A stretch of DNA of 64,000 nt from Ichthyophonus hoferi (GCA_002751075.1 NAOQ01000030.1:161902-225901), one strand, 5' to 3'. Positions 12,241 through 26,132 are shown, numbered from the stretch's first letter. The notes: a model not told the origin generated them from the sequence alone. A program made the numbers and translations.

Positions 12241-15100
12241 ATTCTATTTGGTGTATTGTGTTTACGTGCAATGGGAATTGATCTGAATGATTATCACTGG
12301 TTAAGAGATAAGTTAGGGCCCATGCGTGTACTGCTTGCAGATTACCCAATTGCACTGGGTCAAGGGACACTTCTCACCTCTTACCATGTAATTTGAAGTA
12401 TGTGTAAGAACTAGTATCTAGATCTATGTGTTTATGTTTGAGTACTATACTGTTTTCTTCTAATTGATAAGCTGGTCTGAGCATAACTAGTTAGCCTTTT
12501 AGTAAAGTATCTGTTTGATAGATTTCTGCTGCTTGAAAATAAAAAGACATAATACCAATACAAATGTAACAAATATATTTAGTTTATGGAAATAGTTTCT
12601 TAACTAGTATGAACATTGCTTGGTATGACTGTGCAGTATCTTTATAATTGTTTGAGACACTCGATTTATGCTTCTTTTACATTGAAGACTGTTTTTTAAT
12701 TAAATCGCTTCTGTTTATTCTGAAACAACTAATAAACTCTTGTATAAAATCAACCTATTGACTCTCAAATTCTAAACATATCTGTCTCATTGATACCAAA
12801 ATAATTCTGACTTCACAGATCATGATTTGTAATGATCGCTGTTAATAAATTACTGAACAGTATAAACAATATGCTTCAGGTTATACAATGCAGAATGAGC
12901 TAACCTATAGGTCAATGACTTAAGAATAAATACAAAAGATGGGCACAATGGAAACCATGTCTCAGAACCTGTTTGAGACTTCTTTATATACCTTTATTAA
13001 GGTTAAAATAAGCCAAAAAGGATTGAGTTACATAATGACTAGATTACAGTTACCACAAATAAATCTTACTGCATACTAGAACAATCTGTATGTGACATCC
13101 TTTCTGCAATTGAGCATTTGCATGAACAGTGGTTGCTAAATAAGATAAATTTATGATTGCTGTAGATGTGTGTTACAACCAGAATTTATGATTGAAAATT
13201 TCAATCACAAGTGATCCAGAAATCTACTACACTTTCAGAGCATCAAAAGCAATTAGAATAATAGTGTTAGAACCAAAGCACTCAATGCCTTTTTTGTTAT
13301 GGCTTATTCCTTTATGTTGCAAAAACATTAATTCCAAATGAACACATAGTTTTAAATTGATTTTTTGATGCATAGTTTGCAAGCACTACTATAACCTTAT
13401 CGAGATAGAATCAAGCATCTCTAATGGGTCTCTGTAATCTTTTATGAATTATATTAGCCAATAATAATGTTCATAATTGGTACCCTTTAAGGTGGCCTAA
13501 AGCTTAGCACTGGTGGTAAAATAAATGTATAAAAGGAATGATTCTAGACAGAGCTGGGAAAGGAAATATCAATAAACCAAATCTATCAGCAGGCATCTGA
13601 TTAGAGAACCAAAATAAAAATAACTATCTTTAAAAAGAGACTATAAACGGGCATGAAAGAAAACCTAAACAAAAAAGCAGAGGAACAGGAAATAAAGCTG
13701 GAACAACAGGCATTAGCATATCTTCATTCACAGCATACACACATTCCTACTATTACTAGTACCATAGATACTGACAAGGTGTCTATCTCCATTCATGCCA
13801 ATGATTCCAAAAGAGTAAGAGGTAGTATAAATTCAGCAGAAAACACTACAATTACAGTTCAGCATACCAAATATGACAACAAGAACTTACCTCATATAAG
13901 TGAAGAAACTTTGACCCTGTAAATCACTCCACTAGATCCAATTCAATCCGAGTCAAAAACAATTCTGAATATGTATTTCTTAATCTTAATCCAATAAATT
14001 TTAATATGAAGCCTTAATTTTCAGCCGGTGTGACAAACAGCCCTCCAGCCCAATGAATTACACGACATTTACCCAGGCAGCTCTACTCAGGATCTTAGTG
14101 GTTATATCCGTAGCATTTAACTTGGTGTTTACATGGTCCATGGCAATCTATCGGGTGTTAAATTTGCTCTGAACATATGATTGCCATTAAGCAGTATATC
14201 TAGTTTGTGACCCCAGTGCTACTGTCTCAGCCATAAGAATTGAATATTTGTTGTTTCTAAGGATAGTTACTGGAAATTGTATCTTTTGAACTAATTCTTC
14301 CTATAAATTGCTTAGGCAAACCAATTTCACTGCTGTTTCTGCAAAAACTATAATATCTGCCTCAGTGCTGCTCATGGTTGAGGACATTTATTACATCTGT
14401 GACTACTGGGATACTAGGGCACCATTAATCTTGACTAAATTTCCTAAGGTTGGCCTTAATGTCTTAGTTGATTATCTAAAATTACTATCCAATTATGACA
14501 CTAGTTCTGGTGTACCTGGATGGTAAATTACTCTAAGATCAGGCATGTCACCTATTTATTGAAAGGCTATTCCAGGGAACCCAGTCATTCTTCCCTGTGC
14601 CAAACGCATTATTTTGAAATGTTCCTTGCTTGTCTTAACATCTGTCTTTTTGCTGTACACTTTGTGTCCCCTTAACTCAGCGGCTTCTTTTTAGGAGTTT
14701 CAAAGTCAGGTCCTGTATTTGCATTTTTGTGTTTATGTTTGTGAACATGCAGTTATTTGTAGTAGCTATTCGTGTGCTTGTGCCTTAAGGAGGCGAGGGA
14801 AAGTTGTGGGAATAGGTAAGGCGTTGAAGAACAGAGGAATCTAACAGTAAAAGGCATAGTTGAGTTGGAGTGTATCATGCTCAGAGATAAATTCTGGTCT
14901 ATAGGCCGACTCTACAATGTAGGGCTTAAGCTTGAGATTTAAAAGCTAAACTAATAATAGATAAAGTAGATTAAATGAGTAAAAAAAAATTAAAGGAAAG
15001 ACAAATGAAATAAAATAAATAACCTAATAGTAATAACATAAGGGATCCAATTATTTTTGTATTAAGGGAAGGGTTCCCTTTCTATAGGACAATTGACTCT
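12241..15100. repeat. Repeat-like island of different texture, unclassified
   Basis: This stretch lacks the CCAAT/ATTGG density of its surroundings (two in 12241-13240). It starts next to the assembly gap and has no spliced gene that I can build. It holds an 89-codon frame at 13653-13922 (charged N-terminus, then Ser/Thr/Asn-rich) and a 72-codon frame at 14308-14526. Neither matches a family that I recognise. The texture suggests an old inserted element, but no terminal repeats or diagnostic enzyme motif were found, so the class is left open. Confidence 0.35.
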
Positions 15101-15715
15101 CTTCTTGGACCATGAAGGATAACACATACACATCAAGTCAATTAGACAGAGGTTATATTATAGTTTACATGATACTGCAGTAAATACCATGAGTGTAGCT
15201 TTCTTCATTACTGACAGGATGTCTTTCACGAAGGCGTTGGAATCATTAGGATAAATTGAAATTTCAAATAATGTAATGCAGTAGAATACAATGAGTAAAT
15301 ATGCAATAAAATATAATATAATGTCATCTTACCTTACATCATATTTAACAGTATTTTCAGTTATGGGACTTAATAATTTCTACTAAAAAATTAACATGTT
15401 GTACTATACTATTGCATACTCTCATACAATATAATAGTTTGCATGTATTACTACCCAAGGACTATTTGGTTATTATGGCCTATAATCGTTTATAACATAA
15501 CTGTGGACATGTACAATCTGGTGCCGTTACAAGGCTCATAGATAACGATTATTTATAATCAAGCCAATACTATTTCATTAAACAAATGAACGTATTAGAA
15601 TTGGGTAGATATTAACCAATTATTATATAAATAATACCATTGTAGCTTATATTGTATTATTATACTGTATTAGATTGTTATTTATTTAATCTTATGTTAT
15701 TATTTATGTTCTAGT

Positions 15716-17282
15716 ATGAGCGCTTGGCTTCCCTCTCTTCTTCCTATTGCGCTAGACGAGGCCTGGTTTCCCCAACCACGTTCTTTCGTATCTGCAGCTG
15801 AACTGGCAGAGAGAGAAAAATGCTTGGAGGAGCAGGTTGGTAAGCCTTTACCTTTGCATGGATCACTTGGTGCCCGTTAACCACAAACATGCATGTTTCA
15901 AGTCTACTTCTGGTAAGTTGATGATACCACTAGTTACTACAAGATAGGTCGAGTATTATAGTAACAGTTTGTTACTTTTATTATTTATTGGTCCAGTATT
16001 TTTCCCCTCCATACCACGACACTCTTTTCATTCCACTTCCTCCCCCTTACTCCGCCAACAACTTAACACATATATCCCACTTTTCAACGTATACCCCTAA
16101 CCACATGGTTAAGCTGTATATACCTACTGTTTGCAAGGAAGCAGTTGGGAAACTATTGACTGACTTTAATTATTCTGTAGATTGATGTCCTGCTCCGTCA
16201 TAAAACTAAGGTGCCAGTAGGACTTACCAAGCAGGACGTAGGCGAGGTATATAGTGTAGGGAGGGCGTGCAGGTGAACCATGTGTGACCTTTTCCATATA
16301 CTTATATATTGTTATAGCTCTATCTGTATTTTAAGTGCTTAAATGGGTGAATAATAAATTGAAAACATATCAGCCTTTTCCCTTATGCCCCTGTCCTCTC
16401 TCTCTCTCTCTCTCTCTCCTCTGTTCTCCCTTATGTTATTTCCCTGCCTCCCCTAGCCCCTTATCTCGCTACACTTTATTAACTATGATTGTTTTGACAT
16501 TATAGAATATTGGCGCAAATTTTCAGTATGAGGAGCAGGAACAGGAGCAGGAGGAGGAGGAAGGTAGTCCAGAAGGGGACCTAGAGGTTGATAGTAATAA
16601 TGCAAATATACAATATACCATGTCTGACGGCGAGGAAAGGGTATGGTGTGATCTGGTTGATACTGGCTTTGCTGCACAGGCCGTACAATTGTGATTGTAT
16701 ACTATATATATATATATTATACTCTCCCTTTTATTCCCCCTTGGCCTTTTTCTTTTTTATTGCCCATACTTGGATATTATTATTTTACATCTTCGTGTTC
16801 TACTCTCTTTCTTTCTTGTTATAAACATCTTCCTTCATATACCCATATACCCTCATACACCTACACCAATAATGTCCCTTGGCAACCATCCCCATTCCTG
16901 CTTCCTCCAGGCATTATTTCTTAGTACAATTCTCTTGGATTACTGTTTATCACCATTTTATCTTCTTTGTAAATCAGATTTTTGTTTTTTAATATTTTTT
17001 AAACGATGATATATGTTATATATCTATATTGATTGGTCCATATAGATAGGTAAATCCATTATGAAGGATTTTTTGCACTCTGGGTTTCTATTCGCCTCTC
17101 CCCGTACCAACATTCTTAATCACAAATAGGTGATAGGGATAGGGATGAAGGGATTGGACATAAGCCCACAATGTCATATGCCTATTGGCTTAATATCGCA
17201 CACCCTTATAACCCCATCTCTTTTGATTATCCTTTCCTTGTAGATGGACATTGCCATGGATAGTGATTCGGAGAGTGTATGA
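15716..17282 (+). CDS. ANAPC15: Anaphase-promoting complex subunit 15 (MND2-like)
   Basis: Small subunit of the APC/C ubiquitin ligase. In other animals it promotes turnover of the mitotic checkpoint complex on APC/C. Exons 15716-15835, 16181-16246, 16506-16640 and 17244-17282 all join in phase 0 and give 119 residues (human about 121). The N-terminus aligns with human APC15: here PSLLPIALDEAWF, where human has PSLFPRVTETLWF. Next come an AELAEREKCLEEQ helix where human has ETELQQQEQQHQ, and a VPVGL where human has VPIGK. The rest is an acidic tail with EEQEQEQEEEE and DSDSESV at the end, as in the family. The ATG sits just after a TCTAG, so an upstream leader exon may exist. An AATAAA at 17336-17341 lies 54 bases past the stop. 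It is tail-to-tail with TRAIP. Confidence 0.82.
16395..16418. repeat. (CT)n microsatellite in ANAPC15 intron 2
   Basis: About 24 bases of CT repeat in the intron between exons 2 and 3, upstream of the exon 3 acceptor at 16505. It may add to the pyrimidine tract but is about 90 bases too far to be the core tract. Confidence 0.7.
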
Positions 17283-18678
17283 TTGGATCTCTACCAGGAC
17301 CTATACATTCGATTGGTTACCTGTCCAAGAGATAAAATAAATAAATATATATTTTAGTATAATAGCAAGCGAGATTTAGTACAGGAAAGGATTGGCCCAA
17401 TAAAGGGATGCCTGTGTGCATGTTATGTTATGTGATAGGCTTTGAGGGTTAAACTATATCCCCACAACGGACCAATTAATAGCCAGTAACTCTATTCATG
17501 CCAACCATTTCTCATGAGTTAGTTGATATAGTATGGTAAATGTAGTCTCGTAAATGTAGTATGGTATATGTATTAAGGTGTATATATTGGAAAAATATAT
17601 CTAGTTGGTATCTACAGGGTTGACTTATTGAGGTATAGGATACCTATTTATATAGAACCATCTTCACATAGGCCCCATAGATGAATCAGTTCCATTTTAA
17701 TGATATATTATTAATATATATTCATTGGCCAGTTGACCTATTTAATACTACCTTGGGAAATGTAGTTGTGTGTATGGCTAACTATTGGCTGTACATAGTA
17801 CAGAGAAAGGCCTTGGGGTGTAAGGAATAACCTTATTTGTTACAATAAATTAAAAAAATTATAATGTGTTCATTTGATTGGAGTTTCTACAATTATTGGA
17901 TATTAAATAAGCATATCTGGATCATCAGCACTATTTTAAGTTTTATCAATTGTTGCTAATCTCAATACTTACCTCTTTACCCGTTATTACCACATTATTC
18001 CAGCATACCATAATATATTCATGCTTGATAGACGACAGGAAAGGAGTCACGGGCTTTGCAGCTCAATATTAATCAATTATAAGGAACTAGGGGGCAAGTA
18101 CGTGTATGCTATTTTAAAATCATTAACAGCAAATTAAAAATACATATTAACGTTCAATAACAGGTTTCCATGGTTCATTTTATTTAATGCTATTTGGCAA
18201 TATATACTCCTCACCATGCCATCATGCAAAATATTCTAGACCGCACTACTCTTTATTTATTATATAAAGCACGGTCTTGCTTTTAAGCGCAGACCTTCCT
18301 AGTGCTTGAGACATATAGCCAGGTACTAGGCAGCATGGTGGAGTAGGCTTCTATGCATATGGCATAGATAGGGTGTATTCTTAGGCCTGTATTTGCAGTA
18401 TAGCTTCGACTATTGTATCCTATCACATACATGCATCCCTGTAATGGGATATCTAAATATTCATAACGATGGCACACATCATGGCTTCCCATTCGTCTAA
18501 TTATTTCTTCTTTTAGCTAGTTAAAATAACTTAAAATATACACAGGCGCGTGTCGACACAATGCACACAGGTTATTCACCCACATAGCATAATCCACAAA
18601 CAACGTGTGTATCTCTATAGGTTGGTCTGCAGGTGAGCCACTCTATCAGGCCTCCCTCCTCCTCCTGTTGTGTCAGGG
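17283..18678. other. Intergenic region between two converging genes
   Basis: About 1.4 kb between the stops of ANAPC15 (+) and TRAIP (-). Apart from the two likely 3' UTRs and their poly(A) signals (17336 on + and TTTATT at 18253-18258, which is AATAAA on -), I see only AT-rich DNA with several CCAAT/ATTGG pentamers. Confidence 0.5.
17336..17341 (+). terminator. Poly(A) signal of ANAPC15
   Basis: AATAAA 54 bases after the ANAPC15 stop codon, in the correct orientation. Confidence 0.6.
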
Positions 18679-21600
18679 TCATAGACGAAACGTATTGCCT
18701 GGAAGGACCTGTAGTATAGTAATAATCAGGAGGGGGTCTAGCTAGATCATAGAGAAAGAGGTGACATGGACTAGGAGATATGTGCTAGGAGATAGCAGAT
18801 AAAGGGGTAGAGGTAGGCGCCACATTGTTTAAAAGCAATAAGCTACCAATTGACAGATAATAGAAATAATCAAGCTAACACTTATGATTGAGCATGGGAA
18901 TAAAGATTATATCATTGGTTGATCTACTTCGGGAGAGTGAAAAGGCCAATCATAATGAATGGTGAGATGGAATGATGATGATAATTCAATCGTATTAGCT
19001 AGGGCTTTGTAGTGATATACAATTTGAAGAAATCAGCCAATAACCAGAAACAAATGAAACATTGAGAATACTATATATGGCTATAAATCTGGCTCCATTT
19101 GTGCAGAGAGCTGCTTTGATGGTCTCGATTAGAGTGGTATTATTATACACCCTGTATATAATTTCTTTCTCTCATATATAAGGGGAGTGTGCCAGTAAAT
19201 GTATCTAGCCATGCAGTATGTGTATGACTCTCTTCGCCCAGGGCCTTGTCACCCTATACATATCTGAACACTTTAACATCATTGTCTTCCCCTTACCGAC
19301 CAACACAGCATGTACCTTGCTAAATATCTGATGTGAGCCGCCCATTCCATTGAAGCCTTTGTTTACGGTATTGTGAGATAGCTAGGGACAGAGATGTTAG
19401 TCAATGACTGGCTCCCTTTATCTGACCAATACCATGAGGCTACAGCGAACCATATTGGGTACAGGTTTGGTTGAATATAAAGTTAACCAAAATTAATATC
19501 TTTTCCACCAAGAGGCCTAAACGCACAATACTAGATTCAACCTATATATAGCCCGTCCTACAGCCCGCCCCTCCTACCATAGAGTGACAACGGGATGCAA
19601 ACATACATGTATTAAGTTTTAAAACTAAACCATTTAATGTCACTGATTGTAAGTAATAGACGCACTGCAAATATAGAGGCATAATGCTATCAGGAGGCAC
19701 CAATCAAATTATAGGAAAGCAAGATCGCTGAAGATCGCTGATAAATGGAGAAGAATTCAATCACTATGAGTCTAAAAAAAAACCTCGATGAGCATATATG
19801 GATTCTCAGTTAACGAGTTCCTCGTTTAGTTTAAAATTTGCTTTGGGCCTTCCTGGCACAATTCTGAATCCAAGCAGATTTTCGAGCATATGTTTACCAT
19901 TGGCTAATAATCAGATAATCAATTGCAATCACGTTACTCTACGTGCATAAAGGGTTGCCTATATTGGCCAGTTTAAGCTAATATTAAATTAGTCTAAGTA
20001 TAGCCCCCCTAAACCAGCCTGTAGATGGGAGACATATATTGGAATTCCCTCAATTATGGCCATGAGTAGTCCAAGCTAGCCTTATAAAGAAGGTAATTAA
20101 CTCCAATTATGTGGTAAAATCATTTCACTACACGTCTCATACGTTACCACTCCCATTGGCTGCTATTTTAAAGCATTTATCCGTCTAATGGTCTGTCTTA
20201 TATATACACATGGCTGACCTGGATAGGCCAATGGACCAAACACGTGGTTACATTATAATAGAGGGACTCTGTAAGGTAGTCATAGTCTGGGATGCATCTA
20301 TTAAGAGTCATTTGCTGGCAACTATTAGTCATAAGCGGTAGACCATCAGGAGTACTATACAACTACTATATAATAAATGGCTAAATTGTTATCAACCAAT
20401 AGGAAAACGGCTCAACGTAGATCAAATGGTCCTGAGACTATGATTAATGTACTTAATTGGCTACAAATTATTTATTAATTCAACACAGGGTATTTACCTA
20501 GATACTATAAGATAATATATGGGCTATGATTAGTTCCTATAGTATTATAGGTAAGGGCTCGTAATCCGCATTTAAGCATTAAAACAACATTCGAAATAAT
20601 CCACCATTCACAACATACATTTAAACCCACATCCAATAATGGTGAATCAATAAAATGTAAACCCCAACCAACCAACCACCTCACCTTGCTCTTGACCGAT
20701 GACGAAGTAGCCATGCGAAACAGACCACTGGTAGTGGTCTTAACCTTTTTGGCCATACCTGCCATATCAGGATCAACGCTACCATCTAAGATGGTTGGGG
20801 GAGGGTTAGCACATGTGATGGTAGGAAAATCAACAACCAATAGAAATAACGCCAAGAAGCAAAATAAAAATAAGATAAAAGTCTGGTTTGGAAAACACGG
20901 CCAATCACCTCTCTCCACCAGATGATGATTGGTCCCTATAACACAGGGCTAGGGTGTTGTTACCATGTCCGGCTAATTGGATACATGATTTACACCCACT
21001 GCTATACAAAAGACATTCTAACCACATCAAGGCTATAATGAAACAATGTGTTCTGCATTAAGGTTACATTAACACCAATCAATGTTGTCTTACAACAAAG
21101 AAGCAACCAATCAAGACATACTAGATCTCTTATTAGACAGGTCACTCATTGGCTGGTTGTCACCATCCCCTCCAAACATCATCCCTATCCCCTTCTTAGT
21201 AGGTCGATTACGGGTTGGCTCCTGGATGAAGAACTCAGGAGTGCTGGAAGATAAAGTCAAACGATTATTGGCTATTGTCATCCCATCCCTAGAATATAAA
21301 GAAGATATACCGAGGAATTGGACAAATAATTAAGCCATAAATAGAATAAATATTTGAAAGGAAAAGCTTAAGGCTATGTAAAAGACAGTAAGACTGTAGG
21401 GTAGAGCCCTCCAACCCTGTCTATTAACCCCCCTTCCCTGCGTGTTAAATTTATGGCATTCGTTGTCTATCAATTAACACTTGAACAGATATACCATACA
21501 CATAACAGCCTCTACAACACACTTGGCCATGTGGGGTATTCCCATTACTGCGAGGTCTAGAACTATACAGAGAGGGAGGAAGATCACACCACATAACATC

Positions 21601-24600
21601 ACACCACATAACATACATAATATATACAAACCTATTGATTGGGGGGTTTTGAGGCTGCATAGATAAAATGGGGGCAGTTTCCATCTTTTTCATCTTTCTG
21701 TCCAATGAGATCAACCATACAAGATACTATGTTAACATATTTCCCATAGTTACCCCAACCCCTCTGGTCATTGGCTCAAAACTACCCAATCATACTCAGG
21801 TATTAAGAATATAATGATACAACGAGCCTAGTTAAATTAATTCAAAGCCATCAACTACATAGACAAGACCGGACACCTCCTCCTCCTAGATTAAACACAA
21901 TCATTGATATTATTGGTCAACCATCTATAATCTCGCCATCATGCTTCCAATATTCAGCCAATCACCATGTGAATAGTTTTCTCCTTGGCCAGTAATAATG
22001 TCCCTCCTAACGACCAATTTAATTATAAAAATATTAAATAGAAACTGGCTGGTAAGAGAAAGGAACACGTGCCAGGTGGGAAGAGGTAATTAATGATATT
22101 TAACCAATCACGTCACAAAAATTTAATCTGACGAATTATACCGGCCTGATAGCATTACTATCATAGCTACTCAACTAATAAAGACACGTAGGTCCACGGT
22201 CACAGTGCAGACCATAGAGATAGAGAGATAGAGATAAAAGGGGGGTGGAGGGTACCTCATGAGATGATCAATATTCCTCTTCATGACCTGTGGAGAAGAT
22301 CCCAGGGGTTAGAGGGAGCAAGACCCCAAACATAACCCAGAGTATAGGTGTGATATATACGACTGGGACCATACAATCATTATACGTAGGAAGTGTTTCA
22401 ATAATATATATATATATATATATCTTTCATACACCTCCCTCTCCTATCACCCCCTTCCAGGCATAGCCTTCCACTCACATTGTTATCTCCAACCAATTGC
22501 TCGTTCATTCTCTCCTGTACCAATAGCTCCTCATCTGCCCTCTCCTTATTGGCAGCCATCTCTTTACACTGCATGCATAGGCCAGGAGATTACTATGGTG
22601 ACGTTATTGTGCCATCTTACATTGAACCCTCTACAGGTCCCTCTAGAGTCTCTATATAATGCTTTACAACATCTATGTTATGGACCTCTTCTCACTATCC
22701 CTGCCAATCACATATGTAACCGACCACACCACCCCATACAAGAATAGTCCAATAAAGGCCCCTCAATATAACTAACACAGCAAGGTGATAGGGCTATATC
22801 CCCTTTTAACATGCAAGTCTCTCATTGGCTAACCTAATTTGATGGCAACATACATGTATAGGAGAGAGGAAGGGTGCCTGGTTAGCCAATCAATAATAGA
22901 GGTTATTTAATTAACAGTCGAGAAAGGTATGTTGCCATTGGCTGGTAATAGAAAAAAGAAAGAAAGAGATAGGAAAAGACTAAGAAATGTGATAAATATA
23001 AAAGGCTACTATAAATAACCACCAATAAACACCCACCAATTGTTCGCTCCTCTCCATTGCCCTCTTCATCTCCTTTCTGTCTTTGTCTAACTTGCGAAGC
23101 TCTCTGAGGATCACATGGTCTAGTTGAGCAAGACATATAATTGGCTCTTTCAGCCACTGGCATGTATGAAATAAAATATAACCTAGGAATAGTATTGGTA
23201 GATTGCACAACATAAAACTAAAGGTGGAGCAACAGAGAGCAATACTATTGGGGCGTGTCTGGTTTGGTATTAATTAAGGTGATGGGCCCTGTACTAATAC
23301 TATCATATTCATTTAATGATTACTCCATTTGTTCTTACCAATCAACATATCTTTTATACATGATAACCATATATGGACAGATATAAGACAAAGTTTGTGA
23401 TCTGTGCCCACATATTTACTCATGTATTGACCGGTAGAAAGACAAACATAATAAGTTACCATATATAGGCTCACCTAGAAAGAAATGCATTGGCCTTTTT
23501 CAATTGGTCGATAGATACATTCATAAGACTAGCATCCAACTGCAAGTCTCTCTCGGCTTCAGAGTAGTAGTTCTCCACAACATCTTTGTAGCTATTGGCC
23601 CATGAATGTATAAGAATAACCAACCACGCAACTATAAATACAAACATAGCAGTATATCCAAGCATGTTTATTAGCGAAGAAGTCAACACTCAAGGATACA
23701 TTAAGGGTTTATTGGCTGGTTAGTAGATTAATCGTACTCCATTCTTCCAATAAGCGAGGTAGGATAGTAGACGGATCTAAATAAACAACATATCAGACGT
23801 CATCCTTATTATAATGTGTCATAAGTCTAATCCTTTAAAACAATTGGTTGAGAGGGAACAGATATACACCAATCAAGGCAGAGAGTCACACTTACTAGTT
23901 GTTTATCTTTGATTGGTTCAGCGCACTGTGCAGGTCGGACTGCAGGGTCTCTGTGAGCTCACACTGGGCTTTAAGGTCCCTTAGGGCTAGATCTTTATTG
24001 TCAACCGCTTTCCTCTCGGAAATTATCCTGGCGTCAAGCTGAATATTAACATGTGAGTGGCAAACGACTACCCAATGACTGGCTGTTATATATAATAACC
24101 AATGTACACTGTCATAAAATAAGGTCATCCTTGGAACACGGGGATATCCTCTTTAGATAGACACATATGTATAGAGAATCCAGCCCCCAGAGATACTTAT
24201 ATGCATATATGTAATTATACATCATTTAGCTGTCGACAGGGCCAGGATGCTTAAAAACTAGAGAGTTAATCGAGACAAGGAAAGATATAAGTAGAGATAA
24301 CACAGAGAAGCAGAGAGAAGGAGAGACAATAGAAAGAGGGAGAGACAGAGGTAATAGGAAGGAGAGAGAGGGCAGGTAGAGGATAACAATAGCCAATAAA
24401 ATGCTAAATAAACCCATCAGGAAAATACCTGCTCAGTGAGGGTCGTATTCCTATTGGTTAATGTTGCAATCTTATCTTCGGCATCCAATAGCTCTCCTTG
24501 GGTAAATCTAAGATCTGTCTCCATCTCACCTAATTGACTCTGAAAATAATAACATGAAAATGAGCACAGTGTTATCATTAAAAGGCAAAAAATAAAGAGA

Positions 24601-25668
24601 GATATACTAATAGATAAATATAGCAGCCACTCTTTTCCTATTTTCTATACAAGGGCATATTAAATGAGTTAGGAATCTGGGAGGAATGTAGCCCCACCAG
24701 CTCGATAGAGTATGACGTCATAAGGCCAACCCACTTACATAGAGGTGCAATAATTGGTCGGGCGTGATATTGGCTGTAGCCACGCCAGCCTGGCGGTCCC
24801 TCTCTACGTCATCGTCGGTAGGAGTACTGTGTTTTAGACCATTCACATACAGCCTAATAGCCGGGGTCCGCTTACTTACGGGCCCCTTACATTGCGGGCA
24901 GAGGCGGGTGGTGGCTAGCCATTGGTCTAGACTAGAGGGTGTGGTATGATAGGTAGGAGAAGAGGGAAAAGGATGGGAGAGAGAACGATGTGTTATATAA
25001 AAAATAATCAATAGAAATAAATATAAATGGATTTAGAAATGAAAGTGTTCATATCGACATATATTTAACTGTGTATAGATAATAGGGATGAGAATATATA
25101 TGAGAATATATTGGTATACAGTAAGAATACACGTATACTGGAGCTTAAAAGGGTGGAAGTGCAGATGGCTGTAGTGTTTTTAAATAGCATAAGCCGGAAA
25201 GATAAATATTTCATACATTTCTTTATTTTTATAAAAGGTAGGGGCCCCCTCCACGAACTGGTCTGACATTCTATATAGACTTAGTGGTTCAGCTACCAGT
25301 AGTACATGATTGTATGTAAGGTATATATATCTCAGTTAACAAATCATTTTGGTATATAAGAGTGGTTAGTGCATACGAAAGAGTAAAGTCAAACCTAGGT
25401 CAAAAGGAAGTAAAATAAAAAATGAAGAGAATAAAGCATGAGGGGTAAAACAGGGTGGATATGAAGCCTTAGGACTATGAGGGGCGGAGGGTGGGATTGT
25501 TGTTACCCACCATACTGTATGGAACACATGGCCACAGCTGGTGGCTGAGAGTGTACCGGTCAAGTTTTCTAGACATATAGGACAAGTGGAGGCACCTTGA
25601 CTTGAGGGGTCTTCCGAACTCTCATCTTCCTCCACACTGTGACTATGGCTACTATTCTCTTCACTCAT
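18679..25668 (-). CDS. TRAIP: TRAIP-like RING E3 ubiquitin ligase
   Basis: TRAIP (NOPO in flies) is a nuclear RING ligase that acts at stalled replisomes and DNA crosslinks. Exons, 5' to 3' on minus: 25668-25511, 24931-24739, 24539-24429, 24038-23896, 23591-23475, 23156-23037, 22568-22479, 22287-22256, 21697-21632, 21243-21164, 20785-20685, 19381-19316 and 18708-18679, about 435 residues (human 469). The RING is split by intron 1 and reads CPICLENL...CGHVFHTVCLDQWL...CPQCKGPVSKR. The split Cys codon (TG|T) restores the exact ligand spacing. A long coiled coil follows in exons 3-8 (for example LDAEDKIATLTNRN and KDRKEMKRAMERSEQL), as in TRAIP. The C-terminus is basic and Ser/Thr-rich with a GFNGMGG motif near the end. 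All junctions phase except exon 5 (phase 2) to exon 6 (phase 0); a missed tiny exon there is likely. An E2F-like site lies about 450 bases upstream. Confidence 0.8.
22395..22416. repeat. (AT)n microsatellite in a TRAIP intron
   Basis: About 20 bases of alternating AT in the intron between exons 7 and 8. Confidence 0.75.
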
Positions 25669-26113
25669 GTTCTGATAGGACTATCTCTGAAGATACTCCT
25701 GAAGAACAGCCTGAAGCCTAAAAGCTGTAAAATAAAATAATAAAGTAGATAGATCTGGTGATCAAAGCTTTCTATCGGTTAATAATAGTGGCACAGACGG
25801 TCCACTCTTCACTCTTAACCTATGTCCTCCCACAGCTTAACCAGGTCTTTACTCTTTCACTAGATCTCTACAGGCCTGGTCCCACCTCCATAGTCATGTG
25901 CCGAGATGTACAAGTTAAAGCACACCCTTATAATTGGGTGTATAGTTATTACTTAAGTAATAGGGTAGGATATAGTGTAGCGTTATTAGTAATGAGGTAG
26001 AATATAGGCAGTGTAGATAAACAGACCACAATGAGATGCAAGGGAATATGTTTGGATCATTAAATAATAATGTATGCACAACTATGATACATAGCCAATG
26101 GTTGATACCTACG

Positions 26114-26132
26114 TTTTTGGCGCGCAATTTTA
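26114..26132. promoter_or_regulatory. E2F-like palindromic site upstream of TRAIP
   Basis: TTTTTGGCGCGCAATTTT fits the E2F/DP consensus TTTSSCGC with a near-palindromic core. It lies about 450 bases before the TRAIP start codon. TRAIP acts in S phase, which makes E2F control plausible. GGCGCGC is also rare in this AT-rich window. Confidence 0.4.

Noticed and set aside
13653-13922. 89-codon frame as a host gene
   Set aside because: No flanking splice sites, no recognisable motif, and it lies in a repeat-like island. It was kept only as part of that island.
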